64,000 nucleotides of DNA from Microbacterium stercoris (lineage in GTDB: Bacteria > Actinomycetota > Actinomycetes > Actinomycetales > Microbacteriaceae): positions 1-64,000 of the forward strand of contig NZ_JAGFOA010000008.1 in the NCBI RefSeq assembly GCF_017592545.1, written 5' to 3'. Both the position numbers and the translations under genes were made by a program. This document shows, one piece after another, positions 9,142-19,200 of the stretch. The notes beneath the pieces were generated by a model that saw only the letters and a list, made by a program, of their open reading frames with translations, had not been told where the DNA came from and made no database searches. How positions within the stretch are numbered: the stretch's first letter is position 1; each line of letters begins with the position of its first letter.

Positions 9142-12100
9142 TGCCGTTCGAGCTGACACCCGAGGATCTGCCGCGGATCCTTCCCGCGTGGATGGTGCAG
9201 CACGGCGCGCATCTCGCCGAGCAGGGTGTGGCCCGCATCACCCAGCGCTACGAGATGGGTGGGGTCACCTCCTTCGAGGGCCGCGTCGGGCGCTGGACCG
9301 TGTTCATCGACGTGGGCGAGCGAAACGGCGTGAGCATCGACTGCGACGAGTGCGGATCCGACGGATGCGTGCACGCGGCGGCGATCCTGCATCTGATCGC
9401 CCACGGCGCCACGAGCGGCGCGGCGCTGCCGAAGCCCGCGGCCGCGCCCATCGAGCCCTGGCGGCGTCTGCTCGAGAAGGCGCTCGACGCCGAGGAGGAG
9501 CCCGCCGAGGTGGCCCTGCTCGTGGGCCTCGAGCGCACGCGCACGGGCGAGTGGGCGCATATCCGGCCCGCCATCAAGGGCTCGCGCGGCACCTGGATCC
9601 GCACCGGCATCGGCTGGCACGACCTGGAGGCGGCCGGATCCGAGACCGTCGCGCGCCGCGCGCTCGGCGAGATCGCGTCGATGCACGACCAGGCCCGCCC
9701 CGCCAGCCGCTGGGGGTACTACGACCGCGCGCCGCAGTGGATCCGGCTCGACGAGCTGCCGAGCCGCGCGTTGTGGAACGTGCTGCTCGAGCTGCGCGAG
9801 GCGGGTGTGCAGCTCGTGGCCGACACCAAGGCGCAGCAGGAGGTGGCGCTGCGCGCCGAGCCCGCCACGCACTACCTGCAGCTCGCGCACCACGACGAGG
9901 CGCTGCACGTGCAGCCCGTGATCGACCTCGATGCGCCGCAGGCGCAGATCCTGCCGATCGGGCGACCGGTGGCCGCCATGGCGATCGCCGACGACGAGCG
10001 CGTGCGTGAGCTGGTGCCCCTGCGGGAACCGCTCGCCGAGGCGTTCACTCGCCTGATGCAGGGCGAGCCGTTCACCGTGCCCGACGGGGCCGTGGCCGAC
10101 TTCGAACGCGAGTACCTGCCGAAGCTGCGCCGGATCGCGCCGCTCCGATCCGACGGATCGTACGAGATCCCCGCGCCTCCGCGCCCGACGCTGGTGCTGA
10201 CGCTGGCCCAGGCCGACAACCGGGCGACGCTCTCATGGCGCTTCGACTACCCGGATGCCTCGGGCATCCGCACCCCGTCGGAGGAGCGCGGCATCGCCGA
10301 CGCGGTCGAGCAGGCCGCGGGCGAGCACGCGGGGCTGCTCGGTGCGCGCGTCGGCACGACCTTCGGGGCTGCGATGCTCACGAAGGACGAGACGGTCGAG
10401 TTCCGCGCGATGGTGCTGCCCGCGCTCCGGGCGGTCGACGGGCTGCGTGTCGACGAGACCGACGAGCTGCCGGAGTACCGCTTCGCTGCCGATCCGCCGG
10501 TTGTGCACGTGTCGACGCAGCCGAACGGCAACGACTGGTTCGACCTCGAGGTCTCGGTCGAGGTCGGGGGAGAGGCCGTGCCCTTCGGCATGCTGCTCAC
10601 CGCCCTCGTGGCCCGCGACCGTTACGTCGTGCTGCCCAGCGGCACGGTGTTCGCCCTCAACACGACGCAGTTCGATCCGCTGCGCGAGCTGCTCGACGAG
10701 GCGCGGGCCCTGCAGGATCGCCCCACGGGCCCCCTGCGCATCTCGCGCTGGCAGGCCGACCTGTGGGAGGAGATCGTCGGCATCGGGCTGGTGCAGGCCC
10801 AGGCCAACGACTGGCTCGAGCGCATGCGCGGCCTCACCGAGACCGAGCAGCTCGCGCCGGTCGACCTGCCCCCGGGGTTCCGCGCCGAGCTGCGCGATTA
10901 CCAGCGCACCGGCCTCGCGTGGCTCGACTTCCTGCGTCGCAACCGGCTCGGAGGCATCCTGGCCGACGACATGGGCCTCGGCAAGACCGTGCAGGTGCTC
11001 GCCGCGCTCGCGCGGGCCCAGGCCGAGTCGCCGGGCGAGCGCTACCTCGTGGTCGCGCCGACCAGCGTGGTCTCGAACTGGGTGTCCGAGGCGCGCCGCT
11101 TCGCCCCGGAGCTGCCCGCGGTCGCCATCGAGGAGACGTCCGGAAAGCGCGGCTCGACCCTCGCGACGCAGATCGAGGGCGCGGCGCTCGTGGTGACGTC
11201 GTACGCGCTGTTCCGCCTCGACTTCGACGAGTATCAGGCCGCTGGCTTCCAGGTGCTTGTGCTCGACGAGGCGCAGCAGATCAAGAACCACCGCGCGCAG
11301 ACCCACCGCTGCGCCCGCCTGCTGGAGGTGCCGAGCAAGTTCGCGATCACGGGCACCCCGCTCGAGAACAACCTGCTCGAGCTGTGGGCGCTCGTCTCGC
11401 TCACCGCGCCGGGACTGCTCGGCGGTGAGCGCACCTTCACCGACCAGTACCGCAAGCCCATCGAGCGGGAGCGCAGCGCCGAGCGTCTGCATCGCCTCCG
11501 CCGCCGCCTCAAGCCCTTTATGCTGCGGCGCACGAAGGAGCAGGTCGCGGGCGACCTGCCCGAGAAGACCGAGCAGCTGCTCGAGGTCGAGCTGCATCCC
11601 GCGCACAAGCACGCATATGCGCTGCGGCTGCAGCACGAGCGCCAGAAGGTGCTGGGTCTGCTCGACGACGTCGACTCCAACCGCATGGAGATCCTGCGCT
11701 CGCTGACGACCCTCCGGATGCTCGCACTCGATCCGGAGCTCGTGGGCGACGGCCACGCCCCCAGCGCGAAGCTCGAGAAGCTCGGCGAGCTGCTCGACGA
11801 GATCGTCGGCGACGGCCACAGCGTGCTCGTCTTCAGTCAGTTCACGCAGTTCCTCGGCCGGGCGGCCGCCGTGGCCGAGAAGCGGGGCATCCCCTTCGCG
11901 TACCTCGACGGATCCGTGTCGATGAGCGCCCGTCGCGCGATGATCGACCGCTTCACCTCCGGCGAGGTGCCGGTGTTCTTCATCTCGCTGAAGGCCGGCG
12001 GTTTCGGCCTCAACCTCACTCAGGCCGACTACTGCATCCTTCTCGATCCCTGGTGGAACCCGGCCGCCGAGGCGCAGGCCACCGACCGCGCGCACCGCAT

Positions 12101-12275
12101 CGGGCAGACGCGTCCCGTTGTGGTCTATCGCCTCATCTCGCGGGGCACGATCGAGGCGAAGGTCGTGGCCATGCAGGAGAAGAAGTCGCGGCTGTTCCGC
12201 GACGTGCTCGCCGGGGATGACCCGTCGGCCATCGGCGCGCTCGACGCGACCGACTTCCGGGGCCTCATCGAATAG
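9141..12275 (+). CDS. SWIM zinc-finger SNF2-family DNA helicase
   Basis: A 1044-residue SF2 ATPase. A SWIM-type zinc motif lies near residues 70-80 (CDECGSDGCVHAAA), followed by a bacterial SNF2-associated region. The SNF2 motor starts near 610: LADDMGLGKTVQVLA is Walker A, and VLDEAQQIKNH is the DEAQ form of motif II. The helicase C half ends in QATDRAHRIGQTRPVVVYRL (motif VI). Proteins of this build translocate on DNA and are thought to remodel DNA-bound proteins; the role here is unknown. The GTG start is supported by the preceding -10. It lies 4.7 kb before the Jet operon on the same strand, so a shared genome-defence role is possible but unproven. Confidence 0.9.
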   Translation: MPFELTPEDLPRILPAWMVQHGAHLAEQGVARITQRYEMGGVTSFEGRVGRWTVFIDVGERNGVSIDCDECGSDGCVHAAAILHLIAHGATSGAALPKPAAAPIEPWRRLLEKALDAEEEPAEVALLVGLERTRTGEWAHIRPAIKGSRGTWIRTGIGWHDLEAAGSETVARRALGEIASMHDQARPASRWGYYDRAPQWIRLDELPSRALWNVLLELREAGVQLVADTKAQQEVALRAEPATHYLQLAHHDEALHVQPVIDLDAPQAQILPIGRPVAAMAIADDERVRELVPLREPLAEAFTRLMQGEPFTVPDGAVADFEREYLPKLRRIAPLRSDGSYEIPAPPRPTLVLTLAQADNRATLSWRFDYPDASGIRTPSEERGIADAVEQAAGEHAGLLGARVGTTFGAAMLTKDETVEFRAMVLPALRAVDGLRVDETDELPEYRFAADPPVVHVSTQPNGNDWFDLEVSVEVGGEAVPFGMLLTALVARDRYVVLPSGTVFALNTTQFDPLRELLDEARALQDRPTGPLRISRWQADLWEEIVGIGLVQAQANDWLERMRGLTETEQLAPVDLPPGFRAELRDYQRTGLAWLDFLRRNRLGGILADDMGLGKTVQVLAALARAQAESPGERYLVVAPTSVVSNWVSEARRFAPELPAVAIEETSGKRGSTLATQIEGAALVVTSYALFRLDFDEYQAAGFQVLVLDEAQQIKNHRAQTHRCARLLEVPSKFAITGTPLENNLLELWALVSLTAPGLLGGERTFTDQYRKPIERERSAERLHRLRRRLKPFMLRRTKEQVAGDLPEKTEQLLEVELHPAHKHAYALRLQHERQKVLGLLDDVDSNRMEILRSLTTLRMLALDPELVGDGHAPSAKLEKLGELLDEIVGDGHSVLVFSQFTQFLGRAAAVAEKRGIPFAYLDGSVSMSARRAMIDRFTSGEVPVFFISLKAGGFGLNLTQADYCILLDPWWNPAAEAQATDRAHRIGQTRPVVVYRLISRGTIEAKVVAMQEKKSRLFRDVLAGDDPSAIGALDATDFRGLIE

Positions 12276-12445
12276 CCGCCCTCCCGACGGACCCACGGAT
12301 CCGCGCTCTCCACTCAGCGGGCACGGATCTCTACGGATCTTCCCTGATCTTCACCGGATCGAGCCCGGAACGGCCCCGACGACGGCCCGTCAGGCCGCAC
12401 AATGGATGCGGGTGAGGGAACGACGCGAGCGAGCGAAGGGCTGTC

Positions 12446-13348
12446 GTGGGAGCGGATCCCCGTAGCGAGATGAGTCACGGAACGTCGCGCAAGGATCTGC
12501 GCAGCGGCCGGGGACGACAGACGCGCACTTTCCGAGCGACAACCGGCGCCCTCGAGCGCCTCGCGCTCGCCGGTGCCCGCGTCGCCGTGCACGTCACCGA
12601 CCTCGACCGCGCGGAGGTGGTGCTCGCCGGCGACGACCACCTGGCGCTGCCGGTGGGCGGCCTCGGCATCGTGCCGCTGCTCATCGAGACCGCCGCACGC
12701 ATCGAGGCGCGCACCCTCGATCCGCACCAGCTCATCGACCGCCCGAAGACCAAGCGCCCCGCGCCCACGGGCCTCTGGCGCGCGATGGCCGCACCCACGC
12801 TGCCCGTGGTCGACCTCGCCGTGCTCGCCGCAGCCGCGGGTGATGCCGCGGCCACCAATGCGCTGCTCGGCGTCGTCGGGCACGAGAACGTCACCCGCCG
12901 CATCGTCGACCTCGGCATGCCCCGTTCGGCGCTGCTCGACGGCTTCCGAGCCGAGCGCGGACCGGATGACGCCCCGCACCTGGCGCTCGGCACCGCGCGG
13001 GAGTTCGCCGACCTGTTCGCCGCGCTCGCCGGCGGCACGGCGGTCGACGCGGGAGTCAGCGAGCGCGTGGTCACCTGGCTCAGCCCTGTGACTGACGCGG
13101 GTCTTGTCGGATCCGCGATCGGCGCCGACCCCTTCTCGCACGAGCCGGATGGCCACGGCGTGGTGCACTTCGCGAAAACCGGCCGCGAGAAGGGCGTACG
13201 CGCGGAGGCCGGTGTGCTCGCCGGGCGCCGTGGCGCCTTCGCCTACGCGCTTCTCGTCGCCTTCGACGACGAGACGCTGCTCGACCGGCAGCGCGCGCAC
13301 GCGGCGTTCCACGCGCTGGGCGGCGATCTGCTCGAGTACGCCACCTGA
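12446..13348 (+). CDS. beta-lactamase-fold protein, probable pseudoenzyme
   Basis: A 300-residue protein resembling class A beta-lactamases in overall order. Near residues 65-85, HLALPVGGLGIVPLLIE occupies the place of the usual PxAStFKvLl block, so the nucleophilic Ser and the Lys of SxxK appear to be Gly and Ile. The following helical region (AAAGDAAATNALLGVVG) replaces the SDN area. The terminal VHFAKTGREKGVRAEAGVL keeps a KTG motif. No signal peptide is visible. GAAGGG precedes the GTG at 12446; ATG 12470 is an alternative start. It is probably catalytically dead and may bind a ligand or a partner protein. The family call is moderately sure; the function is unknown. Confidence 0.7.
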   Translation: MGADPRSEMSHGTSRKDLRSGRGRQTRTFRATTGALERLALAGARVAVHVTDLDRAEVVLAGDDHLALPVGGLGIVPLLIETAARIEARTLDPHQLIDRPKTKRPAPTGLWRAMAAPTLPVVDLAVLAAAAGDAAATNALLGVVGHENVTRRIVDLGMPRSALLDGFRAERGPDDAPHLALGTAREFADLFAALAGGTAVDAGVSERVVTWLSPVTDAGLVGSAIGADPFSHEPDGHGVVHFAKTGREKGVRAEAGVLAGRRGAFAYALLVAFDDETLLDRQRAHAAFHALGGDLLEYAT

Positions 13349-13413
13349 CGGCCCGCGTCGCTCGCGCGTTCGCGGTCTCGCCCGCGTGGTCTCGGAGCAT
13401 CCGCCGCCGGCTC

Positions 13414-13419
13414 GATAAT
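13414..13419 (+). promoter_or_regulatory. -10 element before ppnP
   Basis: GATAAT lies 6 nt before the ppnP ATG (13426) and no ribosome-binding site is present. This suggests a leaderless transcript. No convincing -35 is visible. Confidence 0.5.
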
Positions 13420-13425
13420 CGAGCC

Positions 13426-13734
13426 ATGACCTACGAGAACGTCACCCTGGATCCGGCCGCCAACGTCTACTTCGACGGCAAGTGCGTGAGCCACACCTTC
13501 TTCCTGGCCGACGGCACGCGCAAGTCGGCCGGGGTGATCCTGCCCTCCGAGCTGAACTTCAGCACCGGCGCCCCCGAGGTCATGGAGCTGCACACCGGAT
13601 CCTGCACCGTGCGCCTCGCCGGCTCGGACGAGTGGACCGCCTACGGCGCGGGCGACTCGTTCGAGGTGCCCGGAAACTCGTCGTTCGACATCCGCGTCAC
13701 CGACGCCGTCTCGTACGTCTGCCACTACGGCTGA
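13426..13734 (+). CDS. ppnP: pyrimidine/purine nucleoside phosphorylase
   Basis: A 102-residue single-domain cupin of the PpnP (YaiE, DUF1255) family, which phosphorolyses a broad range of nucleosides to the free base and ribose 1-phosphate. The start FDGKCVSHTFFLADGTRKSA, the central LNFSTGAPEVMELHTGSC and the end VPGNSSFDIRVTDAVSYVCH match the whole family length. It stands as a single gene, probably read from a leaderless promoter, and serves nucleoside salvage. It has no obvious tie to the neighbouring Jet genes. Confidence 0.95.
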   Translation: MTYENVTLDPAANVYFDGKCVSHTFFLADGTRKSAGVILPSELNFSTGAPEVMELHTGSCTVRLAGSDEWTAYGAGDSFEVPGNSSFDIRVTDAVSYVCHYG

Positions 13735-13762
13735 TCCGCGCCCGGGTGGCCACCACGCCCTT

Positions 13763-13842
13763 CTGAAAACACGTCCTCTGAGCGAGAACATGCCGGATCG
13801 GCGCAGATAAGGCACGTTGTCGCTGACAACACGTGTTTTCAG
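13763..13842. repeat. 12-bp inverted repeat with an inner hairpin
   Basis: CTGAAAACACGT (13763-13774) and ACGTGTTTTCAG (13831-13842) are perfect inverted repeats around a 56-bp centre. The centre also holds GTTGTC-GCT-GACAAC (13816-13830). The arms are much richer in A and T than their surroundings. It lies between ppnP and jetA and could be a terminator, a regulator site or a mobile-element trace; I cannot decide which. Confidence 0.6.
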
Positions 13843-13908
13843 GGAGGGGACGGTGCCCCCGCGGGCAGGGAACAACCCGGCGCGTTCGGCGCGAAGTCGT
13901 GCGCCGAC

Positions 13909-13914
13909 TAGGCT
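13909..13914 (+). promoter_or_regulatory. -10 element for the jetABC operon
   Basis: TAGGCT is followed by GGATCCTCC and then the jetA ATG at 13924, with no ribosome site. The operon therefore probably starts leaderless or nearly so. TTCGGC at 13885-13890 is a weak -35 candidate. Confidence 0.55.
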
Positions 13915-13923
13915 GGATCCTCC

Positions 13924-15423
13924 ATGAGCACGCGAATCGAGGGCGCTTACGAAGGCGCGGTCCGAGCCTTCCAGAGCCCGATGCTCGCCCTGCTGCACAA
14001 GCGGCACGCGCCGCTGATCGTGACGCTGCTGGCGTCGGTGTTCACGAGCGCGCGGCCGAGCGTTGCGGTGGCCGAGGTGCACACCGAGGTGGGGGATGCC
14101 CTCGACCAGCTGCGCGCCGCCGGTAACGACAATCTGCCCGTCGGATCCGCGCGCGAGCTCTGCAAGCAGTGGGTCGATGCCGGGTGGCTGATCCGGCAGG
14201 CCGACGACGCCGACGTCGAGGTGTACCGCCTCTCGGCGCACGCGGTGGGCGCGCTCGACATCGCCAGCCGCGCGGGCGGCCCGCGCTCGCGGGTGTCGCA
14301 GTCGCGCGTGCGCACGCTGCTCCAGGCGGTCGACCACCTGGCAAGCGAAGCGGATCCGGATGCCGAGCGTCGCCGGGAGCGGCTGCGTGAGGCGATCCGC
14401 CGGCTCGAGTGGGAGCTGGAGCGCCTGGAGCTGAACGATGTCGTCGAGCCCGCCGACGACGAGGTGCTGCGCGAGGAGGCCGAGAACGTGCTCGCCCTCG
14501 TGCGCGAGCTTCCGGCCGACTTCGCGCGCGTGGCGGAGTCGATCCGCGATCTGCAGCGCCAGGTGGTCGCCGCCCTGCGCCAGGACGAGCGCCCCACGGG
14601 CGAGGTGCTGCGCGAGTACCTGCACCGCGCCGAGCACGTGCTCGACGCCACGGCCGAGGGCCGCGCGTTCGCGGGAGCGCTGCGACTCGTCGGCGACCCG
14701 GATCGCCTCGACCGCCTGCAGGAGCAGCTCGACATCGTGCTGCACCAGCCGTTCGCCGAGAAGCTTCCGGCCGTGCAGCGGATCGAGCTCGCGAGCCTCT
14801 CGCAGCAGCTCGAGCGGGGCATCGACACGGTGCTCACCGCCCAGCGCACGGCGTCGCGCGTGATCGCCGCTCAGGTGCGCCACCACGATCCGCTGCGCGA
14901 CCGCGAGGTCGACGACCTGCTGCGCGATGCGATCGTCGAGCTGGCCGCATGGATGCCGACGACCCGGCGCAACGAGCCCGTCGAGGGGCTGCGCCGCCTG
15001 CCACGCGCCCAGGTGGGGCGCCTGCGCACCACGCTCGACGACCTCGCGCCGCAGAGCCGCCCGGCCCGGCTCGCGGCGTCGCCGGCGCTCGAGGACGAGC
15101 CCGCGACCCTCGACCTCGCGCGCCGCTGGGGCGGCCCGAGCTACTCCGAGCTGCGCGCGCACATCGAGGCCTTCGCCGCCGAGGCCGGGGGAGAGCTCGA
15201 CCTCGCCGCCGCGTTCGAGGCGGCCCCCGAAGACCTGCGCCGCCCGGCCGACCTCGTCGGCCTGTTCGAGATCGCCGACCGCTTCGGCCTGACCGACGGC
15301 GACGAGATCGTCGAGGTCGTGGCGATCCGCCCCGACGGCACCCGCCGCCGCCTCGCGTTCTCGGCCGCCAGCGCGCGCCTGACTGATCCTGATTCGCCCG
15401 ATCCCGCCGACGGAGCCTCATGA
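13924..15423 (+). CDS. jetA: JetA/MksF-like DUF3375 kleisin subunit
   Basis: A 499-residue protein of the DUF3375 family, the MukF/kleisin-like subunit of Wadjet (JetABCD) and MksBEF complexes. The N-terminal winged-helix region ([22 protein letters not shown]) is characteristic. A long charged helical middle ([21 protein letters not shown]) follows, and a C-terminal winged helix ends the protein. In known Wadjet systems JetA links the heads of the SMC protein JetC and recruits JetB; the complex extrudes DNA loops, and JetD cuts small circular DNA. The stop overlaps jetB (ATGA). Length and gene order are as expected for a complete gene. Confidence 0.88.
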   Translation: MSTRIEGAYEGAVRAFQSPMLALLHKRHAPLIVTLLASVFTSARPSVAVAEVHTEVGDALDQLRAAGNDNLPVGSARELCKQWVDAGWLIRQADDADVEVYRLSAHAVGALDIASRAGGPRSRVSQSRVRTLLQAVDHLASEADPDAERRRERLREAIRRLEWELERLELNDVVEPADDEVLREEAENVLALVRELPADFARVAESIRDLQRQVVAALRQDERPTGEVLREYLHRAEHVLDATAEGRAFAGALRLVGDPDRLDRLQEQLDIVLHQPFAEKLPAVQRIELASLSQQLERGIDTVLTAQRTASRVIAAQVRHHDPLRDREVDDLLRDAIVELAAWMPTTRRNEPVEGLRRLPRAQVGRLRTTLDDLAPQSRPARLAASPALEDEPATLDLARRWGGPSYSELRAHIEAFAAEAGGELDLAAAFEAAPEDLRRPADLVGLFEIADRFGLTDGDEIVEVVAIRPDGTRRRLAFSAASARLTDPDSPDPADGAS

Positions 15424-16211
15424 GCGACACCGCCTTCATCGATCCGGTCTCCATGGAGGAGGACCCGAGCGACCTCTTCCCCGGCGACACCGGCACGCTC
15501 GACGTCGACGCGCGTCGTGTGCTCGTGCAGCTGCTGCGCCGCCGTTACCTGCGCGCCGACCAGAACCCGCAGCAGTGGAAGGCGCTCATCGCGCACCAGC
15601 AGGTGATCGAGTCGCGCCTGCATGACCTCTTCGTGCGGCTGATCGTCGACCACGACCGCGGGCTGGCCTGGAAGCAGCAGGTGCGCTCGGCCGAGATCGA
15701 GGTGCCGGTGCTGCTGCGCGACGAGGCCTATTCGCGCATCGAGACCGTGCTGCTGGTGCAGCTGCGGAGCCTGCACCAGCGCTCAGGAGGCGCCGGCGAG
15801 ACCGCCACGCGCGTGGACGCCGAGGACCTCGAGCAGAACGCGCTCACCTACCTCGACGTCGACGGCACGAACGTGGCCGCTCGGCAGAAGGAGATCCGCG
15901 GTGCGATCGCGCGCCTGGTCACCGAGGGCTTCCTCGATGAGGAGTCGGAGGGCCGCTACCGCATCACCCCGCTCGTGGAGGTGGTGCTGTCGGTCGAGCG
16001 GCTGGGCGAGCTCGTGACGTGGCTGCGCAGCGGCGGCCTCCGCGGCGAGGCGCTTGCGGACGAGGCGCTTGCCGGCGAGGCGCTTGCCGGCGAGGCGCTC
16101 GCCGACGAGGTGAGCGGATCGGATCCGGTCGCGGATGACGACGACGGATCCGGATCGGATCCCGTCGCCGACGACGAGCAGGACGACACCCCGGAGGCGG
16201 AGACCGCATGA
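15420..16211 (+). CDS. jetB: JetB/MksE-like DUF4194 subunit
   Basis: A 263-residue MukE-like protein of the DUF4194 family. It bridges the kleisin JetA in Wadjet/Mks complexes. The folded part ends near residue 205 ([24 protein letters not shown]). The rest is an acidic, low-complexity tail: four EALA(D/G) pentapeptides, then two SDPVADD blocks, then [12 protein letters not shown]. The tail is encoded partly by 15-bp tandem repeats and is probably disordered. The start overlaps jetA by 4 nt and the stop overlaps jetC by 4 nt, so the three subunits are likely made in step. Confidence 0.87.
   Translation: MSDTAFIDPVSMEEDPSDLFPGDTGTLDVDARRVLVQLLRRRYLRADQNPQQWKALIAHQQVIESRLHDLFVRLIVDHDRGLAWKQQVRSAEIEVPVLLRDEAYSRIETVLLVQLRSLHQRSGGAGETATRVDAEDLEQNALTYLDVDGTNVAARQKEIRGAIARLVTEGFLDEESEGRYRITPLVEVVLSVERLGELVTWLRSGGLRGEALADEALAGEALAGEALADEVSGSDPVADDDDGSGSDPVADDEQDDTPEAETA
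16047..16106 (+). repeat. 15-bp tandem repeat inside jetB
   Basis: Four consecutive 15-bp units, each beginning GAGGCGCTTG or GAGGCGCTCG, encode [15 protein letters not shown] and EALAD in the jetB tail. The unit is a multiple of three, so changes in copy number keep the frame. Confidence 0.9.
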
Positions 16212-19200
16212 CGATGATCGAGACCCTCTTCGGGCTGATCCCCGCCGCCTCGACCGGGCAGCAGTGGATCGCGCGCGACCTGCAGCTGGTCAACTGGGGC
16301 GGCTACGACGGCCACCACACCGTGCGCTTCGCGCCGGGCGCGACGCTGCTGTCGGGCGGATCCGGATCCGGCAAGTCGACGCTCATGGATGCGTACATCG
16401 CGCTGCTGATGCCGCACACGGTGCCGTTCAACGGCGCCTCGAACGGCGGCGTCATCGGGCGCCCGCGCGGCAAGGATCAGCGCAACGTGCTCTCGTACGC
16501 CCGTGGCAAGGTCGATGAGTCGCGCACCGATGAGGGCACCCGCCAGCGGGTGCTGCGCGGCGACGGCGAGGACATCTGGTCGGCCATCGCGATGACGTGG
16601 GCCGATCAGGGTGGTCAGGTCTTCACGGCGATCCGCGCCTGGTACGTGCCGGCCGGCGCCCGCGCCATCGAGGAGCTCACCACCGTGCGCGCCACGATCG
16701 ACGGCGCCTTCGACCTCACGCAGCTGGGGCCCGCGGCCGATGCGAAGTTCGCGCGCGCCCGCCTCACGGCGGCGGGCCTGGTGTGCTTCGACACCGACAA
16801 GGACTTCACCGCGCGCCTGCACTCGACGCTCGGCATCGGCGCGGCGGGCGGCGGCGCCAAGGCGATCGCGCTGCTCGCGCGCATCCAGGCCGGTCAGCAG
16901 ATCACCACGGTCGACGCGCTGTACAAGGCGATGGTGCTCGAAGAGCCCGACACGCTCGCCAAGGCCGACGAGGTCGTGGCGCACTTCGACGAGCTCAGCG
17001 ACACCCGCGAGCGGATGCTCACCGCGCGTCAGCAGGTGCGCGCGCTCACGCCGATCCGCCAGCACCGCGCCGCGGTCGACGCGGCCCGCGCCCGCCTCGA
17101 GCTGATCGCGCAGGTCGGCACCCCCGACGACGACACCGCGCCGGTGGCGTTGTGGCGTCATGAGCGGCGCCTCGAGCTGCTGCGCGACGTCGAGGACGAC
17201 GTGCGTGTGCGCTCCCGCGCGGCGGACGACAAGGTCAGCGACCTCGACGCCGCCCTGCGCGCCCGCAAGAGCGAGCTCGCGGGCGTGCGCGAGATGCTCT
17301 GGGCATCCGGCGGCCAGCAGCTGCAGACCGCCCAGCGCGAGCAGGCAGCCGCTCAGGATCGCCTCGTGGCCGCGCAGGCCGCCCGCGCCCGTCTCGACCG
17401 CGCCCTCGAGACCCTCGGCGCATCCGCCGACTCCGCCGCCGATCTCGAGCGCCTCGCCGCTGCCGGCCGCACGCGCCTCGCCGACAAGGACGCCCGCTAC
17501 GCCACCTTCGCCGACCGCGACCGTGCCCGCGATCTGGTGCGCGAGACCGAGGCCGCGCTCAAGGAGCTGCGCCTCGAGCGCGGCGCCCTCGCGGCACGCC
17601 ACGGCAACATCCCCGAGCGCCTGCACCAGGCGCGTGTGGCGCTCGCGATCGCGGCCGACATGGATCCGTCCGAGCTTCCGTTCGTCGCGGAGCTCATCGA
17701 GGTGCAGACCGTGCACGAGCCGTGGCGCGATGCGTTCGGCATGGCGCTCGGCGGCTTCGCCACCACGCTGCTCATCGACTCCGAGCGCATCGGCGCCTTC
17801 CGCGCCGCGATCGACAAGGTGCCCTCGCGCGAGCGCATCCGCTTCGAGGGGGTGCAGCTCGGCCTCACCGTCGACGTGCGTCCCGACGCGAACACGCTGC
17901 CCGGGCGCCTCGACTACGCCACCTCGCCGTTCGCCGACTGGCTGCGCTCGCGCCTCGTCGACCGCTTCTCGTACGTGTGCGTCGAGAGCGCCAAGGAGAT
18001 GAGCGGCTACTCCAAGGCGCTCACCCGCTCGGGCCAGACCAGCGAGGGCCTGCGCGGCGCGCACGGCGGCTCGCCCTCTGGCAGCGTCATCGGCTTCACC
18101 AACGCGCGCCGGATCGCGCAGCTCGACGTGCAGATCCAGGCCGCTGAGCGCTCCTGGGTGATCGCCACGCAGGGACTGCGCCGCGCCGACGAGGCCTTCG
18201 CGCAGGACGACGAGCGCAAGGACGCCTTCAAGGTCGTCATCGAGACGCCCTGGGACCAGGTCGACACGGTCGCCACCGAGGCGGAGATCGAGCGGTGGAC
18301 CGCCCGGATCGACGAGCTCACCGCCGGCAACGTCGAGCTGGGCCCGCTGCGCGAGCGCGCCGCCGAGCTCGACGACCTCGTCGACGAGCTCGGGCAGCAG
18401 CTGGGGTCGGCGAAGACCGCCGCCGCCGCGCTGCACGAGGAGTGGGAGAAGATCACCGACCAGGTGGATCTCTCCTCCCGCGCCCTCGAGGCCGCCGATC
18501 AGGACGACGACGACACCGCGCTCGACGAGGCGCACGCCGCACGCCGTGCCTACCTCGACGAGCTGCTCGCCGACGACGAGACGCCGCAGGCCGGCGCCGC
18601 GGATCCGCGTGCCGCGCTCGCCGCGTTCGACGCCGTCGCCGCTCGCGCCGCCGAGCGTCTGCGCCACGACACCGAGACCGCCGAGCGGGCGATCGAGACC
18701 GGATGCGAGGCGCTCTCGAGCCTGTTCGAGGGGTTCCTGCGCCAGTGGCCCGACCCGAACCTCGGCACCGACCCCGACCGCTCGTACGCGGAGTTCGAGC
18801 AGATCCTGGTCGCGCTCGAGGGCGACGGCCTCCACGAGCTCGAGGAGGAGTGGCGCCGCAGCCTGCTGCGCCTCTCGGGCGACGACCTCTCCGACCTCGA
18901 GTACGCCCTGCGCCGCGCGCGGTCGGAGATCACGCAGCGCATCGATCCGGTCAACCAGATCCTCGCCGAACTGCCGTTCGCGGATGACGACCACCGCCTG
19001 CGCATCGAGGCGGCTCCCGTGCGCTCGGTCGCCCTGCTGTCGTTCCAGCGCGAGCTCAAGGAGCTGCGCGAGCTGCTGTCGCACCGCGCCACCGAGGCGG
19101 ATCGCGAGACGCGCTATGGCCGGATGGCGCGCCTCATCGACCGGATCCGTCGCGAGGCTCCCGACTTCGTCGAGCTCGTCGACGTGCGCCGCCACGTGCG

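Noticed and set aside
6076..9159. A 1027-codon open frame on the minus strand opposite the GH3 gene
   Set aside because: It reads Arg/His/Gly-rich sequence with no domain, lies opposite a well-supported glycosidase and runs into repeat DNA. Long antisense frames are common in very GC-rich genomes.
10233..12296. A 687-codon minus-strand frame opposite the SNF2 gene
   Set aside because: No recognisable motif; the plus-strand helicase motifs are complete.
12276..12445. A small gene between the SNF2 and beta-lactamase-like genes
   Set aside because: Only short frames with shadow composition occur, with no ribosome site or recognisable product.
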